From Apiospora phragmitis (taxonomy: Eukaryota > Ascomycota > Sordariomycetes > Amphisphaeriales > Apiosporaceae), in assembly GCA_038363925.1 (NCBI GenBank), contig JAQQWL010000011.1:7254001-7318000 (forward strand): 64,000 nt of DNA. Direction: 5' to 3'. The notes under the pieces are model-generated. The model ran no database searches, was not told the origin of the DNA, and was given only the letters and a program-made list of their open reading frames with translations. How positions within the stretch are numbered: position 1 is the first letter of the stretch; every line of letters starts with the position of its first letter. Below are positions 45,448-57,288 of the stretch, in pieces. A program made the translations under genes and the position numbers.

Positions 45448-46613
45448 ATGATCTGTCCGACCTCGCCGCAAGGTTCATCTTCAAGTGCAATCATCTCCTA
45501 CTCGGGATCGGACGGATTTGAAGAGGCCACCACGCGGTCGTCCTCATTCCACAGTCCCGGCATCAGCGTCGTCGTAGTGCCCTCTACTCCAGCGGGTGCC
45601 GCCCAAACCGTGAGTGAACTCTTTCTTCACCGATTTTGTTACTAGCTTGGCTAAAAGTCTCTCGAGATCAAATATGCAACTTCTGATCTCTGGTGGGCTA
45701 TCCAAGGCGCCGGTCACGATTTCGGTATCATTACCTCAGTCACTATGAAGATATACGACATTCAGCATCGCGATTGAGCATACGAGATGTTTGTTCTTTA
45801 CAAGGGACAAGATCGAGAGGCTGTATGAAACTCTCAAGAAGATCATGAATGATGGTTCGCCACCTTTAGACGTTAAAATTTACGGCTTTTTCCTAATTGA
45901 TCCCAGTATCAGTACATGGGTATGTTCTTACAGACTTCCTTCTTCCGGCAGCTTTCTAACACATACCCCAGGACCCCGTGACTATGCTGTGGGTTCTTCA
46001 AGAGGGCTCGACGTCGGTTGACTCTGCTCACACTGGAGCTCTACATGCCCTTGGGCCTGCTACCGTGGATAGGGGCAACGGTAACTACCTCGACTTGGCG
46101 CGCTGGACGGGTATGAGCAACGCAGACCCGCCCTGCCAGAATTCGGGGTTCGACAAAACCCGCTTTCCCATTGATATACGATCATATAACGTCCAGGCTA
46201 TGCGAAAGGTCTACGACCACTTTGCGTCCGCCACCAGGCAAACCCCAGGTCTGAACGCATCCCTTTTCCTCATTGAGGACTACACCCTACAGAGAATGAA
46301 GACCGTGCGGTCCGAATCCACGGCATATCCGTTCCGAACCGACAATCTCCTAGTGGCTCCGGTCATGCGCTGGCAGCATTCGGGCGGACCAGAGCTCACG
46401 CAGCAAGCCGTCGACCTGGGCACCGAGCTTCGAAGTATTATACACGAGGCGACTGGCGAGCCGGAACTTCACACGTATGTAAACTACGCCTTCGGCGATG
46501 AGACACAAAAGAACTGGTATGGCTACGAGCAATGGCGTCAGAATCGTCTCCGTGGGTTGAAACAGAAGTACGACCCGCAACATAGATTTAGCTTTTACGT
46601 GCCAATCGCGTGA
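45448..46613 (+). pseudogene. Broken FAD-linked oxidoreductase (BBE/PCMH type)
   Basis: Recognisable pieces of a berberine-bridge-type FAD oxidase lie in different frames. The start has an FAD-oxidase-like segment (ISYSGSDGFEEATTRSSSFHSP). The expected flavin-binding core with its GGHG-type motif is absent. Then SDLWWAIQGAGHDFGIITSV appears around 45687-45746 in one frame, DKIERLYETLKKIMND in another (from 45805), and an intact C-terminal domain from about 46020 ends YDPQHRFSFYVPIA at 46613. The C-terminal domain includes the usual YVNYAFGDE and NWYGYEQWRQNRLRGLKQKYDP. Introns can explain some jumps but not the missing core, nor the TGA after HRD at 45776. I therefore call it a decayed gene; a short read-through fragment cannot be excluded. 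Confidence 0.75.
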
Positions 46614-47989
46614 AGGGCAGGACACGTTACGAGCGCCTGATCATAGCTGTCGTGGTGGTCTCGAAGCAATGAGTTGGATGGATTCTACTAGTCTGGCTGG
46701 AGCTGGGTTCGCTTCCCGAATCAACAAAGCGGCACTGGAAATAGGAATCTTACGCAAGATGCAATTGTAGTGTTTGGTTCTGAACAGCCTCCGGCTTCCC
46801 CCTTTTTCTGCTTCCAGCTGTTTGCAAGATGTGACTGAGGAGATAGCTATCAGAATATTGCAGAGCTCGGTTTAGCCATATACGGAAGGAATCAAGGACC
46901 ATGCTTAATTGAAGTTCTGCTTAGGCTCATCGCACTCTTATCACCATCTACATACCTTACGCAGCCTGCGAGGTGCAACAGTAGGGGCAAGTTGAAAAGC
47001 TCTACACCCTTTCCCAGGCATGCAAGCTGTACGTTACATCGCTACGCGGGGCTTCAGGGGCGAAGATCCGATGGGGGCCATATCATCCTTTCTTCTCAAA
47101 CGTTGACCACTGTTAATTTTATATTAGCTCCCACCTCATCAGAGATCTTGGGCTATATAGACAAGGCTGGCGAGAAGCGAGTCCCCGGAATCGCCGGCAG
47201 ACATTCTCGAGATTGCCATCAGCTAGTATATCCTCTTCCAAGTGACATAATACCCCCAAAACGACGCTGTGTATGTGGTCGACTGATCTCAAACACCATA
47301 TAGTAGACCTGACGTTGATGCATCGCCTTAGATCAAGGTAGGCCACCATGCCGACGTGCGGCCCTGAATCCATCGAACGCCCGGAAACATCTGAATATTT
47401 CTCGATCTCCAGCGCGCTGGTGACCAGGCTAGCTTTTCATGTTTTTGCTCCAACTGCCAAGATTACATTACATGCATACTTGGGTCGCATCTCAGGCTAC
47501 ACAGCACAATCTGCCCACGCAATTGGAATGGATTACCTTATCCCTATCGCTCAAGTAAGCTGGATCAGTAGCTACTGGCGATTTCACATGCACGTAAGAT
47601 GCTGTTATCGGCTACTTCTTGTCGATCATGGTTGTTCGCAGCAATTATCAATGCATGTTAGATACTCTCCGGTTATATTCTTGCTGATCCTGCGTGTTCT
47701 CAATGACTGGCACTGATGGCTGATCTGCCATGTGATAGGTAGCCTTGGGTGGTACTGCAATGCATGTCTAATGGCCGACGAACTGCCGCCCTGCCTGCTT
47801 CACTGTCCGCTGCAGAAACAGTTGAAGACAGACATTTTGCGACATTCTGACAACCATAGAATGTCCAGCATGCTCTACTCTTTCAGTTTTCAATGGTTTC
47901 TGTCCTAGGACCAGACGTTCTAGTACTCTTGGGCATCGAACTCCCAGACCTACACCTAGGGCGCCCTCTTATCCTTGGATATACGCAAC
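46614..47989. other. Intergenic region
   Basis: 1.4 kb between the FAD oxidase remnant and the SAT4-like gene. A 122-codon frame at 47348-47716 has no coding character I can defend. Confidence 0.45.
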
Positions 47990-49330
47990 ATGAAAATTCC
48001 CTCTGGTACCCTGGTGGGGGTACTCCACCGAAATCCGGCCGGTATAATGGTACTCAGCATCGAAACCATTCTCCTGGCAATGGATTTCGTATCTTGGGAC
48101 TTAGGCTATGGTCACGACGCTTGATGAAGAGCAAACTGCAGGCCAATGACATACTCATAATCGTAGCCACGGTATGAGATGATCTAACCTTCCTCTTCCC
48201 TCGACATGGCAATTCCAAAACTGATACGGATCTGCCTAGATCATCGTGACGGCGAGATATGCTCTTGAAATGACGATGGTGTTGAAATGTGGCATGGGTC
48301 TGCCCCAAGAGGAGGTGATGAAAATTGGCGGCTCCGATGTACTTTTCTTGTTCCGCAAGGTTAGCAATATCCCAATACGGTTTATACCATGGAATTTTGA
48401 GTATCACCCACTGACAAGAAGGGGGTGCTGGGCGGGGGTTTGCAGCTCATCTTTGCCAGCGACCTGATGTGGCTCACACTCGTGTGCCTAATTAAAGTGT
48501 CCATCCTCCATTTCTACTCCAGGATATTCCGTCGAACGATATTCGTCAAAGTCGTCTACGGCGTCATGTGTCTTGTCGTCGCCTTTTATATTGCCGCTCT
48601 GTTCAGCGACATCTTCATTTGCATACCGCCCCGGAAGAGTTGGGTCCCAGACACGCCCGGCCGCTGCGGCAACAGCAGCGTCTTGTACAGGGCATTGGCA
48701 TCGACAGACACCGTTATAGATGTCATCATCATCTTGCTTCCCATGCCCATGCTCTGGGGGTTGAAGATTGTCACGTCCAAAAAAGTGGCGCTAACCTTCA
48801 TCTTCGGCCTGGGTTTCCTGTATGCTTCCCCCCTATCTTCTCATACAACTCTGGATCACCCCCGTCCGCCCCCTTTCCAATCCCCGTCTCGTAAGTCGGC
48901 TGGCTAGCTGATCAGATTTCCCATCGACCCAGAATCATCGCGCTCACGTCAGTTCGCATCCGTTTTTTCTCCGAGCTCGACCCCTTCAACATCACGGAGC
49001 CCTCGAGGGTCGCGCTCTTCTCATCACTTGTGCCGCTTCTCGGCATCATCAACGCAAACCTGCCGGCCATGGCCCCGGCGTTCAACAACATGTTCCGCTC
49101 GTCCATCTTTTCGACGGCGGCGAGCAAGTCTGAGGGAAGTTCGGGCGACCAAAGCAACCGGTTTCAGAAACTGAGCGAGCCGGAGATGCCTCTGATGGAT
49201 ATTTCAGGTATGTGGTACTGCATGCTTCCGAATGGATCGAGCAAAGGACATGTGAGCTGATTGATTCACAACAGGTTCCCGGAGACAGAACATCAATGAA
49301 GCCCGAAACCGAGATGGACAGGTGGCGTGA
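47990..49330 (+). CDS. Seven-helix SAT4/PTH11-type rhodopsin-domain protein (single frame break)
   Basis: Integral membrane protein of the large fungal SAT4/PTH11-related family, some members of which sense surfaces or plant signals. Exons 47990-48171, 48240-48359, 48446-48819, 48933-49207 and 49275-49330; 335 residues if the frame is kept. Seven hydrophobic segments are visible, from GIMVLSIETILLAMDFVSW through NDILIIVATIIVTARYALE, LIFASDLMWLTLVCLIKVSIL and VVYGVMCLVVAFYIAALF to the segment at VALFSSLVPLLGII. The family CxxPPRKSW-type loop is present as FICIPPRKSWVPD. Exon 1 is one base short: a TGA after GYGHDA is avoided if one T is added at 48121-48122, and the downstream frame then reads LMKSKLQAND. 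The start codon is tentative. Ligand unknown. Confidence 0.82.
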
Positions 49331-49775
49331 CGGAGTGAATTAGGCTGAATAGGAGATTAATCACATTTGACCGCAATCGACCTGCCTGCATCCTGTGCAC
49401 TCTGCCATATGGAACTGCCTGAATACACATTCTAGGTTATCATAACGTCCTAGTATAAGTGCCCTAAAGTAAGCACTCAAATACAGGGGGGGGGTTAACT
49501 AACACCACTAACGTCGCCCGTAGCTTGTTTCTCTGCTTCTCCACAGCAGCCCGTAAATTGACTCAGCATGACCGCATCCTTGCGGATCCCCGTTCCGTCC
49601 CACTTCGGGTGACGACGTCGAGCATTGCTGAGAATTTGATCCCCTTGACTTCCAAGATTGAATCCGTAAGGCTACCTGGTCACCCATTAGAGTATCTTCA
49701 AGATAGCGAGAAAGAATATTGTCCATCCTTCCTCAAAGACAACTGCAAACCACTGCGCCTGCAGATATATCCAAC
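49331..49775. other. Intergenic between tandem genes
   Basis: 445 bp with a G9 run near 49487; presumably the aldo-keto reductase promoter. No coding signal. Confidence 0.5.
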
Positions 49776-50986
49776 ATGAGCTCCTCCACTTTCTCTCTTG
49801 CGAGCAAGGTCAAGGTATGATCCATCTAAGAGCCCCACGGAGCTTCAAATATGCTCAGTAAGCTGATAAGTTGGAAAGCTCTATAATGGCCACATGATCC
49901 CCCAGATCCAGCTGGGTCTGTATATGATGTCCGGAAAGGAGGTCCTCGCCTCGGTGCCCTGGGCCCTCGCTGCGGGCTACCGCGGCTTCGACTCGGCCCA
50001 GATGTACCACAACGAGGCCGAGGCCGGCCAGGCCATCCGCAAATGGCTCGAGTCGTCCGAAACACGACGGGCCCGAACCTCACGCGGGAGGACATCTGGT
50101 ATACGTCGAAGCTCGCCAGTTCCAGGTTCGTGGATCTCTGACCACTAACAGAAGTGGTCCAACCACCCCCTTCAAGCCCCTATAGTTGTGGTAGATGACA
50201 TGGAAAACTGTGGACTGACGGAACTCCCAGCACCTCGTATGACGCTGTCCGTAAGAGCATCAAGCGTAGTGTCAAGGCCTGCGGGCTGGGCTATATCGAC
50301 CTATTCCTCCTGCACAGCCCGTACGGCGGGCCCGAGGCTCGGCTGACCAGCTGGAAGGCCATCGAGGACGCGATAGACGACGGTGAAGTTCGGAGCGGCG
50401 GCGTGAGCAACTATGGAGTAAAACATGTCAGCCTGATGCCCAGCTTAATGACTTAACGAAAAGAGGAAAGCCTTGAGTGCTGAAACTGACAACCCACCAG
50501 ATCGAGGAGTTAATGGCCTCGAACCCGCGGATCAAGCCAGCCGTGAACCAGATCGAGGTGCACCCCTTCAACACCCAGACGGCCATCCGCGAAACGTGCG
50601 CGAAGCACGGCATCCTGGTCGAGGCGTACGGGCCCCTAGCCCGGGCCATGCGGATGAAGGACCCGACCATCCTGGAGCTGGCCAAGAAGTACGCGTGCAC
50701 CCCGGCCCAGCTGATGGTGCGCTGGTCCCTGCAGCACGGCCACGTCCCGCTGCCCAAGAGCGCCCGGAAGGAGCGCCTGATCGACAACGTGAAGGTTGGC
50801 GGCTTCGAGATCTCCGACGAGGACGTCCAGAGGATGGACGGACTGGACGAGCATCTGGTGACGGACTGGTTAGTACCCATGCATGCATATAATATATACT
50901 TACCTTGACTGCCATGTTCGGGTACAGGCCCAGATGGGATACATGTTTACTAACTTTGCCGTAGGGACCCAACCGACGCGGACTAA
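49776..50986 (+). CDS. Aldo-keto reductase (single frame break)
   Basis: NAD(P)H-dependent carbonyl reductase with a TIM barrel. Exons 49776-49814, 49906-50125, 50231-50426, 50501-50868 and 50965-50986. Catalytic tetrad: Asp and Tyr in [14 protein letters not shown], Lys in WYTSKLAS, His in [11 protein letters not shown]. Later motifs are [27 protein letters not shown] and the cofactor-binding [15 protein letters not shown]. Exon 2 is one base short: after KWLESSE the frame must shift at the AAA at 50060-50062 to reach the [14 protein letters not shown] segment. All other junctions close. About 288 residues, ending DPTDAD. It belongs with the small AKR3-like fungal/yeast reductases; its substrate is not predictable. 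Confidence 0.9.
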
Positions 50987-52231
50987 TCAAGTTAAAGAAA
51001 GAAGGAATAAATAAAAGGAATGGCTGCTATCATCCTTAATGGAGTACCAGACAGGCAGGAGGAGGGAGGGTGGTAGAACTACAAAAGAAAACAAAATCCA
51101 AGAGAAAAACAAATGCAAAAGCTTAAGCCCCGAGTCGGATTCGAAAGGAGTGACCTGAAGATCGTCGGCACGATCCCGCGACTCCAGCCGTTTCCTAATC
51201 GGAAGCTCTACGAAACCCTCGAGGGTTGTCTAGACCATACACCAACTGCCACTGCACTAACCCCGTCAGCAGTGCACTGGTAGAGGAACTTGGGTTATGG
51301 GATATTGGATTCATTGGTACCTATAACCTTTACTTCTGGTTTTCTTATGGATTTCACGTTCTGGTCACTTGTGCCTTTTGGGGGGCGGGTGGTCAAGGTG
51401 GCGAGGCTGCTCCCTCCTGGACCACATACGCGTTGGCATTGCCCAACCAGCCAGTGGGCGTCTCCCACGCCTTCCCATACATAGACATCTACAGGCCACG
51501 AAGTTATAATCTTTCACTCTGGAGATATTCATCCCTCCTTTAAGCCAGTCAACCAACTCCCGGAATGTTTCCAAGCGTGTTTCCCCTTACACATCTTCCA
51601 TCCCCTACTAGGGACCACCACCACGTCTGCCCTCAACACTCCAATCTCCTGATGAAAGACTTCCAAATCAACGACGATTTTAAGATAGACGAATAGCCAA
51701 GTCATGGTTGACTTATGTCACCCCAGTCTTTCTTCAATGTGCGTAGATACTGTACTTACATGTAGTTATAGCATTCATCTCCCACCCCTCAAGGTAGCCA
51801 AGCATGAAGCACAACAGGCCACAGTACATGTAGCATCACAACCAAAAATGAACACACCCAACAATCCGGGGAGAAGCACGTAATAAGATCACCTTGGACT
51901 ATGAACCCCTCCCACCAGACACGAACAACCCAAGGTCACTTCAATCCACTGGGTATCAACCCACCTTTCCTGGTTTTTGTTCACGTATTTGTACACCGAG
52001 AACGACGATAACATGCATTGCAATGGACTTCGAGTACACACTAATTAATATTCATTCATTATTCATATGTTGTCTCCACCAAGCCTGGCATCGTGAAACG
52101 TCAAGACCCTTATGCCAGTGTGCGCGCCAGTCACTATGATCTATCGGGGTATTTCAAGCAAGGCAGACGCTCATCTTCCAATCGCAATGCTATCTCCAAC
52201 ACAGGCATCTAGTATCTATACCCTTCCAAGT
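50987..52231. other. Intergenic, convergent 3' ends
   Basis: 1.25 kb between the aldo-keto reductase and FUN30 stops. Purine-rich just after the reductase. No coding signal supported. Confidence 0.5.
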
Positions 52232-55200
52232 CTACTGGAGGCCAGCTTCTTCCACAACCTCTTCCATGACTTCCAATGCGTGTGCTTCGGCGTTAGAGTC
52301 CATGAGCATAAGTTTACGGCATTGCTCTTCCACTGATTCGCTGTCGTCGACTGCGGCGCCTTCTACGCAAGCAGCAAGCATCAGCTTCTTTACGCACGAG
52401 TTGTAGATCAGCCCTTCCACCGTCTTGTCAGTGATGAGAGTAATCACTTCAACCTCACGAGTCTGGCCGATTCGGTGGGCTCGGTTGGATGCCTGCACGT
52501 CATCCTGCGGGTTGTCAGATTGATCGAAGATGACGATCTTGTTCGCTGCCGTCAAGTTGATCCCCGTTCCACCTGCTCCAGTCGTGAGAAGGAAGACCGG
52601 GATCGTGGTATCATTGGTGAACCGCTCCACCTCTGGGTAACGAGCTTGGACACTGGCTCGACCAGTCAGTTCGCAGTAAGGGATATCGGTAGCGTGGAAC
52701 GTCTCTCGAAGAATGTCGATGACCATCTCAAATCGCGAGAACACCAGGCAACGGTCACCATTGGCCATGTAACCTCTGATAAGCTCCAGAAGTTTGGCCA
52801 CCTTTGGTGCTTGTTCCCAGGAGCGATTCGGGATATCCAGATGTCCAACATATTGTGGGAAGTCTTTGCACCACGTGTGCAGCTCAAAATCAGACCTTTC
52901 CATCAGATACTGCTGAAACTGTTCCTTGTGCCTTGGTTCCTTGCTCTGGACGTCAAGCTCCTCCTCGCTGCAGCGCTTCCATAGAATGTCGACCAACTTC
53001 TTCACCTTATCATCGGTGAAATGGCGTCTGAACAGCTGCGGATGTAAAGCGGCTTTGCGCAACTGCATCCAAGGGTTTGAGACCTTGCTTTTTGCTGCCT
53101 TGTCCTTGGTCAGATACCGGTCGCGGATTGATTCGTATATCTCCTTTTGCTGAGGTTCAAGGGGGGACAACAATGCGTGTGTCTTTTCTTGGAGGTAGAC
53201 TAATAGAAAGTATGCGTTAGCAGGGAGCCATAAGTGAATGAGGTACGAATAGTAACTTACTCCAAGACATCGGCCTTCCTCCTCTGTAGAATGAATGGAG
53301 CCATCATCACCCGTGCGTTGCCAACTCGTTCTTTGGCGAGCAGGGCAAAATTCTCCACGTCCTTGTTGGCAACCTTAGCTTGGAAAATGGTATCCAGGTG
53401 CCGAACCAGCTCCTTTCCAAAAAGATCAGGTTCCACGAACTTCAGAAGACTGAGAAGCTCCTTCAGGTTGTTCTGGACAGGAGTTCCAGAGAGAATTAGT
53501 CGCCATTCGGAGGGTACCTGTGACATCTGCTTGTATACAAACGTCGAGGTGTTTTTCAGCTTGTGGCCCTCGTCAAAAATGGCTGCGTAAGGATCCAGGC
53601 CTTGCAACCACTCAACATCCTCCCTCTTTCTATCAACCTGCGAATAGCTCGTGAGGACGACGTGGTAGTCTTGGACTTCGTCAGGGTCGGTGTCACGCCT
53701 GGCTTGACCAGAATAAGGGTACAATTTGAGGCCGGGTGCGAATTTCTCAAATTCGTTCATCCAGTTTTCGTACGTTGAGGGTGGCACAACAATAAGATTT
53801 GGCCAGGGCTTTCTGTTGTTGGAGACAGACTTGCCTGACTCGACAAGGTGTGCGATGAAGGAAATGACCTGACATGTTTTACCAAGTCCCATGTCATCGG
53901 CCAAGATACCGGAGTAGCCTTTGCTGTGGATGAGGTTCATCCAGTTGAGGCCCAAAAGCTGATACGACTTCAACTGAACTGAGCTGTCCATCAAGGCTGG
54001 TTTCTTGTGAATGGGAAGCGGGCGCGAGTTTGCCTTGCCGGTCTTCATACCGTTCCGATCAAATTCCCAATTTGACATCGCCGATTGGATCTCTTGACCG
54101 CGTTCGTCGCAGTCCTCAATAACATCAGAGGCGGCTTTGAAAGCTCGGAACCAGACAACAAGCTTCTCCACGATCGCAGCACCTATTTGTATACGAGATG
54201 CCTTTCTCGATGACGCCTTTTCTTTTCGCGACACTTGCTCAACCTCTCTCAAGCTTGAGAATGGCCGAGCAGCAACAACAAGCTTGGTATCGCTAACCTT
54301 CATGCCGCTGATACGAGCCAAGTCCTCTGCAGAGCACTCATTAAAGTACTGTATTACCTTGGAAACCTCTGTCAGCCCTTTTGTGGGACTTGGAGGTTGC
54401 GAGTCGTTCGCAGCTGAATCGGTATCTGCTGAAGCGGCTTTCTGGTCGGAATCAGTGAGGTCAACAACCTCAGGTGCAGACTTTTCGTCTGCTTTCCGCT
54501 TTCTCGACGTCAGTTTTTGTAGACTCGGTAGCTCATCCTCTGAATCGGACTCTGCCAGGCTGATTGGCGATTGCCTCCGCGATCCACGTACCAGCCGTCC
54601 TCGCTTTTTGGGAGCAGGGTCGAAAGACTCTGATGATTTCGTAACAGCAACCGCCATTTTTTTCTGTGATGACGAGCTTGAAGGAGTAGAAATCGGTGAT
54701 GAGCGCGAAGAAGGTAGAGAAAATACGGCAGGCGGCGGTGGTGAAGTGGGTTTGTTTCGACGACCTTGAATGAGCCTTCGTCGAGGGGCAGCCTTTTTCT
54801 GTTGAGGTTCAGGTTCAGGTTCGGATTCAGATGAATCAGATTCAGATGAACTTGATACAGATACAGCGCGTGGTCTCGAGGTTACGGTGGTCTTTGGTTG
54901 GAACAGTTTCGATTGTTTCAAGTTTTTGCTCTTGACTGCCGCTGCCGGACGCCCTATTGTCGAAGACGATGATTGTTTCGGCTTACCAAGAAGGTCGTTT
55001 ATGGCAGCTTCTGCACTTAGATTGTTTCTGACAACGGCATTCTTGCAAGAACGCCAAGTGATGTTCGGCTTTGTGGTGACAATGATCTTGTGGGTTTCCT
55101 TTGTTAAGTACCGGAGCCGCAGATCGGTGATATCGGTTGGCTGGATATCTTCTTCGGGCACCTTCCGTTTATTTATCGGGGTACTGCGACCAGAACGCGC

Positions 55201-55812
55201 AACCGCGAGCGCAGGTTGGATATTGCCTCTCATGGGCTTGTCATCTTCGGAACTGTCCATCCCCTTGTAATAGTCATTTGACAGATCATCATCTGAGATG
55301 TCCGCCGGCCGCGGCTTCGGCTTGCCGGCGGGGATCGTTCGACGTGGAAGAAGTGCTGGTGATCGAAAGGCAGTCCCAGCCGGCGCCATGAGAGATCCTA
55401 CACGCGCAGCAGCTTTGACTGCCGGCTTCACTGCCGGCCTCACCGAGGTGACTGGAGGCGAGGCTCTGTACACAGAAGCCTTGACCGCGGGGCGCACATT
55501 TTGGAAGGGGGATGAAGCGGGGACTTCCACAACGGTCCCAGGAGAGGTGGGAGCCGGCGAAGATCTGTGCAGCGTAGGCTTCCTGTCGACAATCTGCGTT
55601 GGCTGTGTGGCGTTCGCCGCGTTCGGTCGACTGATGATCTGGGTCGGCTGGGTGAAGTAGGGCGAGGAGCACGGGATGTTTTCAGCCAGCTCGTCGAAGT
55701 CCTCGTCTTCGATATCGAATTTGGACATTTTGCCCTTTGCCTGAGCGCCTATCGAGGGGGTTCCTGGAAGGCGAGGCGAGCTACTGCCAGCGAGCGTGGA
55801 TGTGCGACCCAT
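52232..55812 (-). CDS. FUN30: Fun30/ETL1-type SNF2 chromatin remodeller (single frame break)
   Basis: ATP-dependent nucleosome remodeller acting in heterochromatin silencing and DNA-end resection. Two exons, 55812-53261 and 53199-52232; about 1170 residues. The N-terminal ~500 residues are disordered, with acidic SESDSSESEPEPEP and basic patches and a CUE-like helix near residues 245-290. ATPase motifs: Walker A DDMGLGKT near residue 638, DEGH box near 745 (AIFDEGHKLKN), ILSGTPVQNNL, then the helicase C motifs CLVFSRFEMVIDIL and ASNRAHRIGQTREVEV. Following the spliced frame (DLPPRKDTRIVV) leads to a TGA after the run of six bases at 53161-53166, whereas PLEPQQKEIYESI continues in the next frame: here the run has one base too many, or two too few. 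The start at 55812 is the first ATG. Confidence 0.94.
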
Positions 55813-56741
55813 TGTGAAAGGCGTAGTGACAACAAAGGGCGGTGCGAAGCAAGGGGGTCCGGCCAAAGGAATGGCTTCGTAGAAACACTACTGAACAGAT
55901 AGTTAGACCTGCAATGCTTGGGATAGATTTATCAGAGCGAAGTAAAATGACCGGACTTACCAAATACTACTACCGCATGGGTCGATGCTACCCCGTTTTA
56001 TCTGACTGGGAAACCAACAAGTGACTTTATCATCACAGTATTGTGGTTCAGGCCCCAGAGTTTTGTCGGACCCTCGTGCAGCAGAATTCCCAGGCTGGAC
56101 TGAACTGGTGTCCCCGGCGGCGTACGCGGAAAAGGCTTGGGATACAATGGTGCAGTTTGAACCGGGAAGCCGAAACAATACTGGTAAAAGTACTGGCCAG
56201 CAAAATCGAGCCTGTGGAGCGGCAATGAAAGCGAATGACGGAACGGTGAAAAAGAGGCTGGAAGCAGATTCCACCCAAATTTTGGCGTACAATGCACGTT
56301 TGGGACGCGCTACCCCCAAACACGATGTCAGGTGATCTTCCCTGTGCTGCTTAATTGGTGCCGTGTTTGTCAAAGGGCCAGTGCATCTGCCCATGTGTGG
56401 TATGTACATGTGCTGGTGCTGCCAAGGCGATAATAGGCTGGCTCCATTCAATGTATTGCATCGTCTTCGTCTGCTAATATCGCGGAGACTTTACTCGAGA
56501 TCAATTGTATTCCCCCTTATCGGTACATACCCAGACACTGCAGACGATTGGCTCAATTCTAGTTTTGACGTCCTTTGTTCCATCAATTTGTGGACTGGAC
56601 AGTGAAGGAGCCTACACCAACAAACGTCAGGTTCGGTGAAGTCGGAAAAGCCACCTCCACCTCCGCCTAAGACCCCCCAACCAAAGCCGGGTTACAATTG
56701 ATATCACAATCTACGTGTTAACACATACCACTCCAGCAACC
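55813..56741. other. Divergent promoter region, FUN30 and VMA21
   Basis: 930 bp between divergent starts. No coding signal; the antisense frames here are not credible. Confidence 0.55.
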
Positions 56742-57288
56742 ATGGCAACCCGACGCATTATATCATCGGAGAAGACCATCCTGGACCAGGATGATCATGA
56801 TGGCTCGGGCCCTGCCGCGGACCAAAAGTCCAATATCTCACCTGCAGTGCCCATGTGAGTACCCTGAGATTGCCCCCTACCTCATCCCCAAGGCGGATGG
56901 TGGCAGCTGTTCGCACAGCAAATTATGCAGTTCCCTTGCGTTCCTCGACCGTTTGCTAACTCGAAACTCAGGGATGTCATCGTGAAGCTTCTGGCGTTCA
57001 CTTTAGCCATGATTGTCGTGCCCATCGGCTCATACTTCGCAACTGTCAATACACTCTTCAAAGGTTTGTGGGACATTTACTATTCAACTCACAATCGACC
57101 TAGATAATGGCTCGGTTGGTACATTGTGGGTGTCCTTGCTGACACCATTCAGGAAATTCCACGTTCGCCGGGGCCCTGGCAGCTGTCATGGCGAATGTGG
57201 TGCTGATAGCCTACGTGGTCGTCGCTTACAATGAAGACCAGTCGGATCAGCTGGATACAAAGAAAAGGAAGGCAAGAAGGACCTATGA
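56742..57288 (+). CDS. VMA21: V-ATPase assembly factor VMA21 (single frame break)
   Basis: Small ER membrane protein that guides assembly of the V-ATPase Vo sector. Exons 56742-56854, 56972-57063 and 57153-57288; 113 residues. Two membrane helices: LLAFTLAMIVVPIGSYFATV and ALAAVMANVVLIAYVVVAY, joined by the conserved NTLFKGNSTFAGA loop, which spans the second intron. The conserved EDQSD follows helix 2. In the deposited frame the tail runs on for about 40 unrelated residues. Adding one A to the A4 run at 57263-57266 ends the protein at TGA 57286-57288 with a KKDL terminus, the expected C-terminal di-lysine ER-retrieval signal. This makes the sequence error very likely rather than a real extension. 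Confidence 0.94.

Noticed and set aside
47348..47716. 122-codon plus-strand frame before the SAT4-like gene
   Set aside because: No recognisable domain, composition is random-like and no splice link to neighbours.
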